Source of the DNA: Verrucomicrobiaceae bacterium
GTDB taxonomy: Bacteria; Verrucomicrobiota; Verrucomicrobiia; Verrucomicrobiales; Verrucomicrobiaceae
NCBI GenBank assembly: GCA_027484445.1
Contig: JAIXSY010000023.1
Location: forward strand, 1-64,000
DNA: 64,000 nt
Direction of reading: 5' to 3'
In this document: one piece after another, positions 18,137-25,898 of the stretch
Layout: every line of letters starts with the position of its first letter
How positions within the stretch are numbered: position 1 is the first letter of the stretch
Translations under genes and position numbers: made by a program
The notes under the pieces: generated by a model
Told to the model about the DNA's origin: nothing
The model's database searches: none
Seen by the model: the letters and a program-made list of their open reading frames with translations, nothing else

Positions 18137-18212
18137 TGGTGGAGCTAAGGGGATTCGAACCCCTGACCTTCTCATTGCGAACGAGACGCTCTACCAACTG
18201 AGCTATAGCCCC
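18137..18212 (-). tRNA. tRNA-Ala (anticodon CGC)
   Basis: On the minus strand a 76-nt cloverleaf starts GGGGCTATAGCTCAG. The anticodon loop TTCGCAA gives CGC (reads GCG), the T arm is AGGGGTTCGAATCCCCT, and CCA is encoded. The acceptor contains G·T wobble pairing (GGGGCTA with TAGCTCC). Confidence 0.95.
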
Positions 18213-18289
18213 GAAAGGATGACCGTGAAGGAATTACAGGTAATTTCGGGAGTGTCCAACTCAAATTCAGGCCCTGCCCCTGCTGCTTC

Positions 18290-19465
18290 ATGAAGATCCT
18301 CATTGTGGTAGAAAACCTACCCGTGCCGCTGGATCGGCGCGTCTGGCAGGAGGCACGCGCGCTGCACCAGGCAGGACACGAGGTCACCGTCATCTGCCCC
18401 CAGATGAAAGGCTACACCGAGGCCGAAGAGACGCTGGAGGGCATCCGCATTTTTCGCCACTGGATCAGCCCCGAAGCGCGCGGCATTCGTGGCTTCTTGC
18501 TGGAGTACACCACCGCCCTGTGGGGGGAACTCCGTTGTGCGCTGAAGGCTTGGCGTCGAGGCGGCTTTGAGGTCATCCACCTCTGCAATCCGCCGGATCT
18601 GCTCTTTCTCGTGGCCCTGCCATTCAAACTCCTGGCCGGGGTCCGCATCGTCTATGATGTCCACGACCTTTGGCCCGAGATGTTTGAAGCCAAATTTGGC
18701 AAGCGTGGCCTGCTCTACTGGGCCGTTCGACTCGCGGAACGCTGCACCCTAGCCCTTGCTGATGCGGTGATCGCTACCAACCATAGCGTGCTAGCGAGCG
18801 TGAAGCAGCGCGGCAACCTTGCGGAAAAGGACACCTTTGTCGTCCGCACCTCACCGCAAGGCCTCGATACCGCCGCCCCCGTGGATCTGGCGCTGAAAAA
18901 AGGCCGCAAGCACCTCGTCGGTTACATCGGCGTGATGGGCAATGCCGATGGCGTGCATCTGCTCATCGAAGCGGCGGCTCACATCGTCTTCACGCGAAAG
19001 CGCGATGACGTTCACTTCCTGCTCATGGGCGGTGGGCCAGAGCATCAAGAACTGCAGCAGCTGCGCGATCAGCTCCAACTCGGCCCCTGGCTGGACCTTC
19101 CCGGACGGGTGAGCGATGCCTTCCTCTTCTCCGGCCTGCAAACCATGGACCTCGGCGTGGCCTGTGACCCCATCAATGACTACAACGACCACTGCACCAT
19201 GAACAAAACGCTGGAATACATGGCCTTTGGCAAAGCCCAAGTCATGTTCGCCACGCGGGAGGGGCGCTTCTCTGCGGGGGATTCAGCCCTTTATGTGCAC
19301 GAAAACTGTCCCCGGAAGCTCGGCGATGCCATCCTGCAGCTCCTGGACGACCCAGACCGCCGCCAGAGCATGGGCCAGGCTGGTCGCATCCGCCTGCACG
19401 AAGAGCTAGGTTGGGAAAAAAGCACCCATCAGCTGCTCGCCGCCTACGCCAGGGCAGCACGTTGA
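18290..19465 (+). CDS. Glycosyltransferase family 4 protein
   Basis: 391 residues. GT-B fold retaining glycosyltransferase. The N-terminal MKILIVVENLPVPLDRRVWQEARAL with EVTVICP is the acceptor domain. YDVHDLWPEMFEAKFG marks the domain boundary, and YIGVMGNADGVHLLIEAA and FLLMGGGPEHQEL are donor-domain motifs. KTLEYMAFGKAQVMFATREGR is the nucleotide-sugar-binding E-x7-E region. Likely involved in envelope polysaccharide synthesis; the sugar is unknown. No neighbouring glycan genes are present. Confidence 0.88.
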   Translation: MKILIVVENLPVPLDRRVWQEARALHQAGHEVTVICPQMKGYTEAEETLEGIRIFRHWISPEARGIRGFLLEYTTALWGELRCALKAWRRGGFEVIHLCNPPDLLFLVALPFKLLAGVRIVYDVHDLWPEMFEAKFGKRGLLYWAVRLAERCTLALADAVIATNHSVLASVKQRGNLAEKDTFVVRTSPQGLDTAAPVDLALKKGRKHLVGYIGVMGNADGVHLLIEAAAHIVFTRKRDDVHFLLMGGGPEHQELQQLRDQLQLGPWLDLPGRVSDAFLFSGLQTMDLGVACDPINDYNDHCTMNKTLEYMAFGKAQVMFATREGRFSAGDSALYVHENCPRKLGDAILQLLDDPDRRQSMGQAGRIRLHEELGWEKSTHQLLAAYARAAR

Positions 19466-19518
19466 TTTGACCTTGCTTGTCTGCCGGGATGCGGAACTCT
19501 CCGGCCCGCTAGCCCCTC

Positions 19519-20232
19519 ATGATTGCTGTTTTTCCCATGCTGCTCGCCGCTGCCTCCCCTGAATCCACTGGACTCACCGCCATCGGAGAATTCCTCGCCA
19601 CCGGTGGCTACGTCATGCTCATGATCGTGCTCTGCTCGTTCCTGTCCGTGACGATCATGATCTCCGCTTGGCTGCGCCTGCGGGATCACTTGGTGCTACC
19701 CATCAATGTCATGAGCCAGCTCCGCTCCCTGCCCAGCTACGCGGCCAAGGGCGACATCAAGCCGCTGCAAGAGTTCCTCCAGCAGGATGATTCCCTGCTG
19801 GCCAAGCTGGGCTCGTTGGCCATCAGCGGCACCTTTTCCTCACGCCAGGAGTGCGTGGATACCCTGACCGCACGCGCCAAAGAAGAGCTGCACCACCTCG
19901 AGCGCGGCATCCCCATGCTCGAAGTCATGGTCACCGTCGCCCCGCTTCTCGGCCTGCTGGGCACCACCGCAGGTCTGGTGGGAATGTTCTCCGCCTTTGG
20001 CAGCGAGGCCGGCCCAGACACCACCGAAGTCGCCCGCGAGATCGGCGTCGCCCTGCGCTGCACCATTGCCGGTCTGTTTGTTGCCGTGCCCTCCGTCGTC
20101 GCCCACACCTACTTCGTGCGTCGGCTCGACACCATCGGCGTCCGGCTGGAATCCATCATGCACGAGACCATTCAGACCTTCTTCGCCCACTTCGAAGTCC
20201 AGCGCGGCGGCTCCAGCAGCGAGCGCCCCTGA
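19519..20232 (+). CDS. MotA/TolQ/ExbB proton-channel family protein
   Basis: 237 residues. Inner-membrane proton channel subunit that energises TonB or Tol systems. TM1 is YVMLMIVLCSFLSVTIMISA, and the conserved cytoplasmic loop ends in ERGIPMLEVMVTVAPLLGLLGTTAGLVGMFSAF (TM2, ~130-160). TM3 is CTIAGLFVAVPSVVAHTYF (~185-200). It pairs with the ExbD-like gene 21 bp downstream; no tonB gene is in the window. Confidence 0.92.
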   Translation: MIAVFPMLLAAASPESTGLTAIGEFLATGGYVMLMIVLCSFLSVTIMISAWLRLRDHLVLPINVMSQLRSLPSYAAKGDIKPLQEFLQQDDSLLAKLGSLAISGTFSSRQECVDTLTARAKEELHHLERGIPMLEVMVTVAPLLGLLGTTAGLVGMFSAFGSEAGPDTTEVAREIGVALRCTIAGLFVAVPSVVAHTYFVRRLDTIGVRLESIMHETIQTFFAHFEVQRGGSSSERP

Positions 20233-20253
20233 TCATTCAGCCCCGCACCGCCC

Positions 20254-20685
20254 ATGCAGCTGAACCTCCGCCCCCGCCGCCGTCCCGTCCCGGCCATCCC
20301 CATCGTGTCGCTCATCGACATCATGGTCATCCTGCTCATCTTCTTCATCGCCACCACCACCTTCCGGGAAAAGAAGATGGAGGTGAAAATCAACCTGCCC
20401 GAATCCAAGACCATGGGCGCCGCCGCCCCCGCAGAGGAAGTGCGCAAGTCCATCATGGTCACGCCCGAAAAAGAAGTCTTCCTCGACGGCAACCCCACCC
20501 CGGCCGAAAAGCTGGGAGAAGCCCTTGTCCGGCTAAAAGAAAGGCACCCAAACGCCAAGCTCGAACTGCAAGCCGACACCGAGACCCCCCTCGGCCTACT
20601 CATGCAGATCTGGGACGCCCTGCGCACCGCCGGCTACTCCGTCAACGACGTCCCCGCCCGCATCCAGCGCCCTGGCCAGGGGTGA
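20254..20685 (+). CDS. ExbD/TolR biopolymer transport protein
   Basis: 143 residues. A single N-terminal membrane helix (VSLIDIMVILLIFFIATTTF) contains the conserved Asp of ExbD/TolR, the proton-coupling residue. The periplasmic part has the family pattern IMVTPEKEVFLDGN and a C-terminal NVPARIQ. It is the partner of the ExbB-like protein immediately upstream. Confidence 0.92.
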   Translation: MQLNLRPRRRPVPAIPIVSLIDIMVILLIFFIATTTFREKKMEVKINLPESKTMGAAAPAEEVRKSIMVTPEKEVFLDGNPTPAEKLGEALVRLKERHPNAKLELQADTETPLGLLMQIWDALRTAGYSVNDVPARIQRPGQG

Positions 20686-21464
20686 GGAAAGATCACGAAG
20701 ATAGGCTACCAAGGAAAACAATCAGGGGTTAAGGAATGCCCCCCTGGGAGTGATGCAGCCTGCTGGCGCTTTCTTGTCAGGCAGCCCTGCTGCCGGGAAA
20801 ACACCACCCTTTTTGCACAATCGACTGCCACCTCTCCAGCCCCATCCCAGCTCTGTGCAAAGCCCAAGCGAAGCACTCGCGATAGATCCAAGAACCTTGA
20901 TTTACCGCGCTTTGACTCATTCCCAAACCTTCACTGACGAGTTCTCAAGCCCGAGAGACCAAAGTCACGCCGCCATCGCCTGGAAGTCGATCTTCAATTG
21001 ACTTGGCAGGGGCATCCACAGTTCATTTCAACTCGGTTACCCCTGTGGACTCATGAGGCTACTCGCTCCAGTCAGGCTAAGCGTCAGCACTTCCCCAAGC
21101 ATTCGCGATCTATCGACGTTGGTGATGGCATTCATGGTCAAAAGATCATGAATCATCCCCACGGACCCAGGGAGGGCTCCTGCCAACTCAGAAGGCTGCC
21201 CTGCCCCAACTCCGTGAGGACCATCTGCGTCAGCTCTGGGTAAGAGATCAGAAAGACTGGCCCCATTGACTCCCGATCCCTGAATTCATCCTTTTCTTGG
21301 GCCTCCGCAGAGCTTCAGGCATCTCTTCTTAATCAGTCCAAAAAGGATATAGCGAGGCTGGATTTCACCCGGAAAGCCCTCAACCAACAAGACAAATTGA
21401 CCAAAGTAACCCAGAACAAACTTAAGCTCATCTCACCCTCACCAATGCACCCACCCAAGCCAGC
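20686..21464. other. ~780-bp non-coding stretch before the CRISPR-Cas locus
   Basis: No reading frame here reads like a protein; the short open frames are rich in Ser, Pro, His and Arg with no motif. There is a small dyad (TCCACAG ... CTGTGGA around 21015-21050) and two partly similar segments around 20868 and 21090 (AAGCAnTCGCGAT). No transposon ends were seen. It may be decayed sequence at the boundary of the acquired CRISPR locus. Confidence 0.4.
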
Positions 21465-21593
21465 TCAAAAAACAAACCCTCCACCCAGCGTCCCAGGTGG
21501 AGGGTTTTAAAAGAGAGTGCTTGGGAAAGCCAGACGTGTCCGCGTGACGGACAGAAGCTGATTTGCACTTCAAACTTTGCTCTTGATTCCAAA
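21465..21593 (-). ncRNA. tracrRNA, minus strand, upstream of cas9
   Basis: Read on the minus strand, 21593-21582 (TTTGGAATCAAG) and 21580-21575 (GCAAAG) are exactly complementary to the 5' half of the minus-strand CRISPR repeat. They are separated by one bulged A, which is the repeat:anti-repeat duplex with bulge expected of Cas9 guides. Next come a TGTCCG/CGGACA hairpin (21553-21537) and a strong terminator ending in TTTGTTTTTT. A promoter-like pair TTGACT-16-TAGCAT lies just upstream on the same strand, predicting a start near 21590 and an RNA of about 125 nt. Complementarity is seen directly; exact ends are inferred. Confidence 0.85.
21467..21507 (-). terminator. tracrRNA rho-independent terminator
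   Basis: A 12-bp perfect stem AAACCCTCCACC (21474-21485) / GGTGGAGGGTTT (21496-21507) encloses a 10-nt loop. On the minus strand it is followed by GTTTTTT. On the plus strand the stem ends in only four T, so termination is directed to the minus strand. Confidence 0.85.
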
Positions 21594-21611
21594 ACGATGC
21601 TAGAGGCTAAT
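21583..21611 (+). promoter_or_regulatory. Candidate cas9 promoter overlapping tracrRNA start
   Basis: On the plus strand TTGATT (21583-21588) and GCTAAT (21606-21611) are spaced by 17 bp, giving a start near 21618 and a 15-nt leader before the cas9 ATG at 21633. The -35 lies inside the tracrRNA anti-repeat, and its -10 to -35 span covers the tracrRNA -10. Each hexamer matches consensus at four of six positions. Confidence 0.4.
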
Positions 21612-21624
21612 CGCCTAGAGTCAA
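21597..21624 (-). promoter_or_regulatory. Candidate tracrRNA promoter
   Basis: On the minus strand TTGACT (21624-21619) and TAGCAT (21602-21597) are spaced by 16 bp and placed so that transcription would begin at the first bases of the anti-repeat (~21590). The -35 matches consensus at five of six positions and the -10 at four of six. Confidence 0.5.
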
Positions 21625-21632
21625 CACCTACC

Positions 21633-24600
21633 ATGCAAAAGCTTCTGTTCTCCTTCGATATCGGGCACGCCAGCATTGGCTGGGCCGTCATGGACATCAC
21701 CGCCGAGCGCCTGCCTGCGATCAAAGGATGCGGCACCGTTCTGTTTCCCACCGATGACTGCCTTGCCAGCACCCGGCGGCAACTGCGCCGTCAGCGACGG
21801 CACATCCGGAGCACACGGGTAAGAATAGCCCGTATGAAACGCCTGCTGGGGCAACTCGGCGTGCTAACACCATCTCAGCTTGATGAACCCGGCGGCCCCT
21901 GGCCTTGGAAACTCGCTTCACGAGTCCATGCAGGAGGACCGCTCCTCTCCTGGCGGGAGCTTTGGGATGTGCTGCGCTGGTATGCGCACAATCGCGGTTA
22001 CGATGGAAACCGCAAGTGGAGCCGGGATGACGAAGAAGACGCCGATGACACCGAGAAAGTGAAGAACGCCCGCTTCCTCCTCGAAAAGCATGGCAAGGCG
22101 ACGATGTGCGAGACGATCTGCGCCAAGCTTAAGATTGATCCGCGTTCGGATGACAAACAGACCTCTCCCATCGCCTACAAGACCAGCAATGCGGCCTTCC
22201 CTCGCGATGTCGTCAGAGATGAGGTGATCGCCTTATTGGAAAAACACATCGGCAAACTACCACAGCTATCCCCTGCCCTCATCACCGCGCTTTGCGCCGA
22301 GGATAACACACCGAAGGATGGTGAATCCGTTCGCGATGTCTTGAAGCAGCTCGGTTTCGACGTCCACCTGCCGGGCCGCTTTGTTGGCGGGCTGCTGTTT
22401 GGCCAGGCCGTGCCGCGATTCGACAACCGCATTATTGGCGAGTGCCCCGTCTCAGGTGAAAAGCGCCCGCTCAAGGATTGCCGCGAGTATCTGGAATTTC
22501 GCTGGGCGGAGATTCTGGCCAACCTCACCGTGCGTCGAACAAAGGATGGGGACAAAGTGCCGCTGAATGCGGAGGAACGAAAAGCTTTGACGGACATCGC
22601 ACGCAAAGAAGGTGGATTCACCGCCGGTGAGTTCAAAAAAGCCGTGCTGGAGGTCACCAAGGCTGAGGCATCCAATGCCGACCTGATGATGACGCACCCC
22701 GATGCAGCGGATGCGTTGGTGCTCGATCCGGCCCTGCGCTTCACCAAGACCAATGGCATGGTGAAGGCCATTTGGGATGACCTTCCGACCGTTTTACAAA
22801 AAAGGGTTTTGGGCCGTTGGAACAAACGCCGCCGGGTTTCCTGGGCTTGGCTACTTCAGCAGCCCGAAGCCCCAAAAAATCTCGAAACCAAGCTTCAAGC
22901 CGCTTGGAAGGAAACCAAGCGCAAACCCCGCAAAGGCGAGGAAGACGCCAAATGGGAAGACCGTGTGAAACAAAGCATCGCTCCCGTTTTCCCCAGCGGG
23001 CGCGCCCCGTATGGACGCGAGGTGATGAAACGCGTCGTTGAACAGGTCATGGAGGCCCAGATTCACCCGAGGAACAACGGTGGTGTTCTTGATCCAGAAC
23101 TCATCAAGAAGCATGACCTCGCCAAAGAGATCGACGAGCTGACGAATAACCACCTTGTCCGCCATCGCCTGAAAATCCTGCTCCGCCTCGTCGATGACAT
23201 GGTGAAGACCTATGCCGAGGGTGATCCAAAGCGGGTGGACAAGTGCGTTGTCGAAGTCGCGCGAGACTTGGTCGAGTTCTCCGGCAAGACGAACAAGGAA
23301 GTGGCCGCAGAGCTTGGCATCAAACTCAAGAACTTCAAAGATGTGAGCAAGCGCCTCACCGATGACCTCGAAGGCACTCGCATTCCGATTAATGCAGGCT
23401 TGATCCGCAAAGCTCGTATCGCCGATGATCTCGACTGGACCTGCCCTTACACTGGCAAAGAATACGATGCCGTGACACTGGCGCGTGGCAAAGTGGACAA
23501 AGATCACATCATACCTCGCTCGCTGCGTCCCTCAGATTCTTTGGATTCTTTGGTCGTCACGTTCGGCGAGGTGAACAAATGGAAGTCCAACCGCACCGCC
23601 CGTCAGTTTATCGAAGATGAGCAGGGCAAACCCGTTCCCGGCCGCCCTGACCTCACCATCGTGACCTTGAAACAATACGAGGCCTTTGTGAACAAGCTGG
23701 CGGGCGAGAAAAAGCCCAGCCGCTTCACTCCCGGCGCGGGTTCGTTGGATGACAAACTCCGTCAGTGGAGCCGGAAGCAAAAAATGCTCCTGAAAGATTA
23801 CGAGGAGAAGGAGTTCACGCCGCGTGACCTCACCGTGACCTCGCATCTGGTGCGCATGAGCGCCCGGCAATTGGAGAAACGTTTCGTGCATCTGCAAAAC
23901 ACGGACCGCATCGTTTCGCTGCCTGGCAGCGTGACAGGCGTCGTGCGCAAATCGTGGAAATGCCTTGGGTGCCTAGCTCCGGCGTGCCCGGAAGTCATGG
24001 GCATGCTGCCCGTCGTCGATGACAAAGGCCAAATCGTGATTGATGGCGAGGGCAAGCCAAGCCTTGCCCTGCAAATCCGCCCCAAATCGGACATCCGCGA
24101 CATCACCCATTTGCATCACGCACTCGATGCCTGTGTCATCGCTTTCGCCTCCCACTTCATGCCGAAGGATGGCAAACTCTGGGAGCAGATCGTCACCAAG
24201 AAAGTCCTCAAGCAAGACGAAGCCGCTTTCCGCGAACGCTACGGTTGGCATGGCCTGCTGAAGCTGGCGGAGCCCAAGGACGAAAACGCCCGTGGAAAGA
24301 CTCGCAAGCTGGAGGTGCTAGACCTGCCCGACACCTTCAAGAAGCAAATCATCGAAGCCCTCAAAGAGCGCCGCGTCGTCCAGCATGTCCCGGCAGACAT
24401 GAGCGGTGCTAAATTGGAGATGACGACATGGAAGATTGTGTCTATCAAAGACGGCCAAGTTACCCTTCGGCAACGCAGTTTTGGTCCCAAGGATATTGAT
24501 CCTGAAACAGGAGCTCGAATGCGAAAGCCCAAGACCGATACCGTTCGAGCAAACCGTGTCCTAGGTCTGAAAGACGGTAAATTGTCGCGGCTAAAAGGGG

Positions 24601-24998
24601 CGCTCATCATTTCCGACAATTTTGGTATGGTGCTGGACCCACAGCCACAGGTGCTTCCCTTCCATCAAGTTGCCAAGGCGATGGCCGAAATCAAAGAAGC
24701 GAATGGCGGCAAAAGCCCACGAGTTTTGAAGAACGGCATGGTTCTCAAAGTGACCAAACCGGAAGCACGTGCAGGCATCTGGCGGATCGTGACCATGCAG
24801 GAGTCCACTTTGAAGCTTGATTTTGTGCAGCCTGATCTGGCGCAATTCCAGGTGTCGGTGATCAATGACGAGGGGAAGACCATCAAGCGCAAGATTAGCG
24901 GCAGCCGAGTTTGGCGAGAGGTTTCCATACAAACCTTGTTGCAGGGCCAGTTTGAGATTTTGTCTGCCAATCAGTATTGTGGCTTCGAAAGCACCTAG
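21633..24998 (+). CDS. cas9: CRISPR-associated endonuclease Cas9, type II-C
   Basis: 1121 residues from the ATG at 21633. An in-frame ATG at 21597 would add 12 residues, but the RuvC-I motif normally lies close to the true start. RuvC-I: Asp9 in FSFDIGHASIGWAV. The Arg-rich bridge helix STRRQLRRQRRHIRSTRVR lies at ~45-65. RuvC-II: Glu541 in CVVEVARDL. HNH: DKDHIIPRS with His625 and Asn653 (KSNRTARQF), preceded by CPYTG (Cys604). RuvC-III: THLHHALDAC with His829 and Asp832. All nuclease residues are present, so it should cut both strands. The size and the absence of csn2 or cas4 nearby fit II-C. A Cys cluster (777, 780, 785) sits between HNH and RuvC-III. It heads the cas operon. Confidence 0.97.
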   Translation: MQKLLFSFDIGHASIGWAVMDITAERLPAIKGCGTVLFPTDDCLASTRRQLRRQRRHIRSTRVRIARMKRLLGQLGVLTPSQLDEPGGPWPWKLASRVHAGGPLLSWRELWDVLRWYAHNRGYDGNRKWSRDDEEDADDTEKVKNARFLLEKHGKATMCETICAKLKIDPRSDDKQTSPIAYKTSNAAFPRDVVRDEVIALLEKHIGKLPQLSPALITALCAEDNTPKDGESVRDVLKQLGFDVHLPGRFVGGLLFGQAVPRFDNRIIGECPVSGEKRPLKDCREYLEFRWAEILANLTVRRTKDGDKVPLNAEERKALTDIARKEGGFTAGEFKKAVLEVTKAEASNADLMMTHPDAADALVLDPALRFTKTNGMVKAIWDDLPTVLQKRVLGRWNKRRRVSWAWLLQQPEAPKNLETKLQAAWKETKRKPRKGEEDAKWEDRVKQSIAPVFPSGRAPYGREVMKRVVEQVMEAQIHPRNNGGVLDPELIKKHDLAKEIDELTNNHLVRHRLKILLRLVDDMVKTYAEGDPKRVDKCVVEVARDLVEFSGKTNKEVAAELGIKLKNFKDVSKRLTDDLEGTRIPINAGLIRKARIADDLDWTCPYTGKEYDAVTLARGKVDKDHIIPRSLRPSDSLDSLVVTFGEVNKWKSNRTARQFIEDEQGKPVPGRPDLTIVTLKQYEAFVNKLAGEKKPSRFTPGAGSLDDKLRQWSRKQKMLLKDYEEKEFTPRDLTVTSHLVRMSARQLEKRFVHLQNTDRIVSLPGSVTGVVRKSWKCLGCLAPACPEVMGMLPVVDDKGQIVIDGEGKPSLALQIRPKSDIRDITHLHHALDACVIAFASHFMPKDGKLWEQIVTKKVLKQDEAAFRERYGWHGLLKLAEPKDENARGKTRKLEVLDLPDTFKKQIIEALKERRVVQHVPADMSGAKLEMTTWKIVSIKDGQVTLRQRSFGPKDIDPETGARMRKPKTDTVRANRVLGLKDGKLSRLKGALIISDNFGMVLDPQPQVLPFHQVAKAMAEIKEANGGKSPRVLKNGMVLKVTKPEARAGIWRIVTMQESTLKLDFVQPDLAQFQVSVINDEGKTIKRKISGSRVWREVSIQTLLQGQFEILSANQYCGFEST

Positions 24999-25123
24999 AT
25001 CATTTACTAATGAATTCAAGGCAGAAGCCGCTTCTGCCTCGGGGACAATCCCGGGGATTGATGGGCGGCCTGCCAAGAAGCCCTTGCTTGCGATCCACTT
25101 AGGCGGACGCTAATCTATGCCAC
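24999..25123. other. cas9-ficA intergenic gap with perfect 9-bp palindrome
   Basis: A hairpin GGCAGAAGC-c-GCTTCTGCC occupies 25020-25038, 21 bases after the cas9 stop. There is no T-run on either side, so it is not a clear terminator. It could stabilise or process the polycistronic mRNA. Confidence 0.45.
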
Positions 25124-25321
25124 ATGAACTGGCAGGAGAACATCACCCGCTGGCGCAGCCTGACGCCGGAGGAGAAGCTGCGCATCCGGCGGGAGGCGAT
25201 CCCGCAGAAGGTGGCGTGGAGCATGGCCTTCGAGGCGGAACCGGTGACGGAGGAGAGGATTCGCGAGGGACTCGCCCGGAACATGCGACCCGCTTCCTTG
25301 AAACCACGCAAGGCATCCTGA
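25124..25321 (+). CDS. FicA/VbhA-like antitoxin of a class I Fic module
   Basis: 65 residues, starting NWQENITRWRSLTPEEKLRIR. The helix AWSMAFEAEPVTEE contains S-x-x-x-E, matching the class I Fic inhibitory motif (S/T)xxxE(G/N), in which the Glu blocks ATP gamma-phosphate binding in the partner Fic toxin. Here the last position is Ala instead of Gly/Asn. Its stop codon overlaps the presumed CTG start of the toxin frame at 25318. It lies between cas9 and cas1 on the same strand. Family assignment is from motif and context; a generic small DUF is the alternative. Confidence 0.6.
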   Translation: MNWQENITRWRSLTPEEKLRIRREAIPQKVAWSMAFEAEPVTEERIREGLARNMRPASLKPRKAS

Positions 25322-25858
25322 GCTACACGGAACTGGCCCCGCTGCTGGCGGATCGAGTGGCCGTGGTGGAGCAACGCATCACCGAAGAAGCTATGCCGCG
25401 CATCCTCTCGATGAATGATGCACCAGGCCATTTGTGGCGATCTGGTGCCGGAGTGGGCCAGGAAGTGGCGGGACATCGAGGTGTGAGTGGGTCACCTGGA
25501 ACCGCCGCCGCCTTTCCAACTGCCCATGCTAATGCGGGACTACGGGCTGGATCTGCAAGCCCGCTGGGCGGTGGCCTCAGCGGAGCTTTCCGAGCTGACC
25601 TTGGAGTTCCTGGCCTTTGCCGAAGGCCGGTTCCTCACCATCCATCCCTTCCGGGACTTCAATGGCCGGACGATCCGCCTTTTCTTATCCGAGCTGCTGC
25701 GGCGGCTGGACCTGCCTGAGGTGGAGCTGGCACCTGAAGACGAGGGCTCACGAGCGCTGTATTTCACCGCTCTGGAGGCTGCCGTTCAACAGGACTGGCA
25801 GCCCCTCGTGGAGGTCTGGCGTGCCCGGCTGGAATCCACCCTAGCGGGCGGCATTTGA
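25318..25858 (+). pseudogene. Degenerate Fic-domain toxin (class I, VbhT/FicT-like)
   Basis: Fic sequence is spread over two frames. From a CTG at 25318 (ATG lost, frame 1) it reads SYTELAPLLADRVAVVEQRI. In frame 2 from ~25412 it reads AICGDLVPEWARKWRDIEV, then a TGA stop at 25484, then VGHLEPPPPFQLPMLMRDYG and the Fic core IHPFRDFNGRTIR. The core is HPFx(D)xNGRxxR with Phe where Gly usually precedes Asn. At least one frameshift and one in-frame stop break the gene, so an intact adenylyl-transferase toxin is not expected. Position 4 bp into the antitoxin gene supports an ancestral operon. Confidence 0.7.
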
Positions 25859-25874
25859 CAGATGGGTTTATATT

Positions 25875-25898
25875 AGGGTGCTCTAGGTAGAGCGCCCT
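25875..25898 (+). promoter_or_regulatory. Hairpin abutting the cas1 start codon
   Basis: Bases 25875-25884 (AGGGTGCTCT) and 25889-25898 (AGAGCGCCCT) form a 10-bp stem with one T·G wobble and a 4-nt AGGT loop. The stem ends immediately before the cas1 ATG at 25899 and would enclose the ribosome-binding region. It could reduce cas1 translation or act as a protein-binding dyad; neither is shown. Confidence 0.5.

Noticed and set aside
20743..21243. Two short open frames in the gap before the tracrRNA
   Set aside because: No motif, unusual composition and no start-site context; nothing supports coding.
25117..25719. A single 200-residue protein in frame 1 between cas9 and cas1
   Set aside because: Only a short middle segment reads like Fic; the rest is Gly/Pro/His-rich out-of-frame sequence over the antitoxin and toxin.
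25855..25860. Perfect TTGACA as a -35 for cas1
   Set aside because: No -10-like hexamer lies 16-18 bp downstream; TATATT at 25869 is only 8 bp away. It coincides with the fic stop codon.
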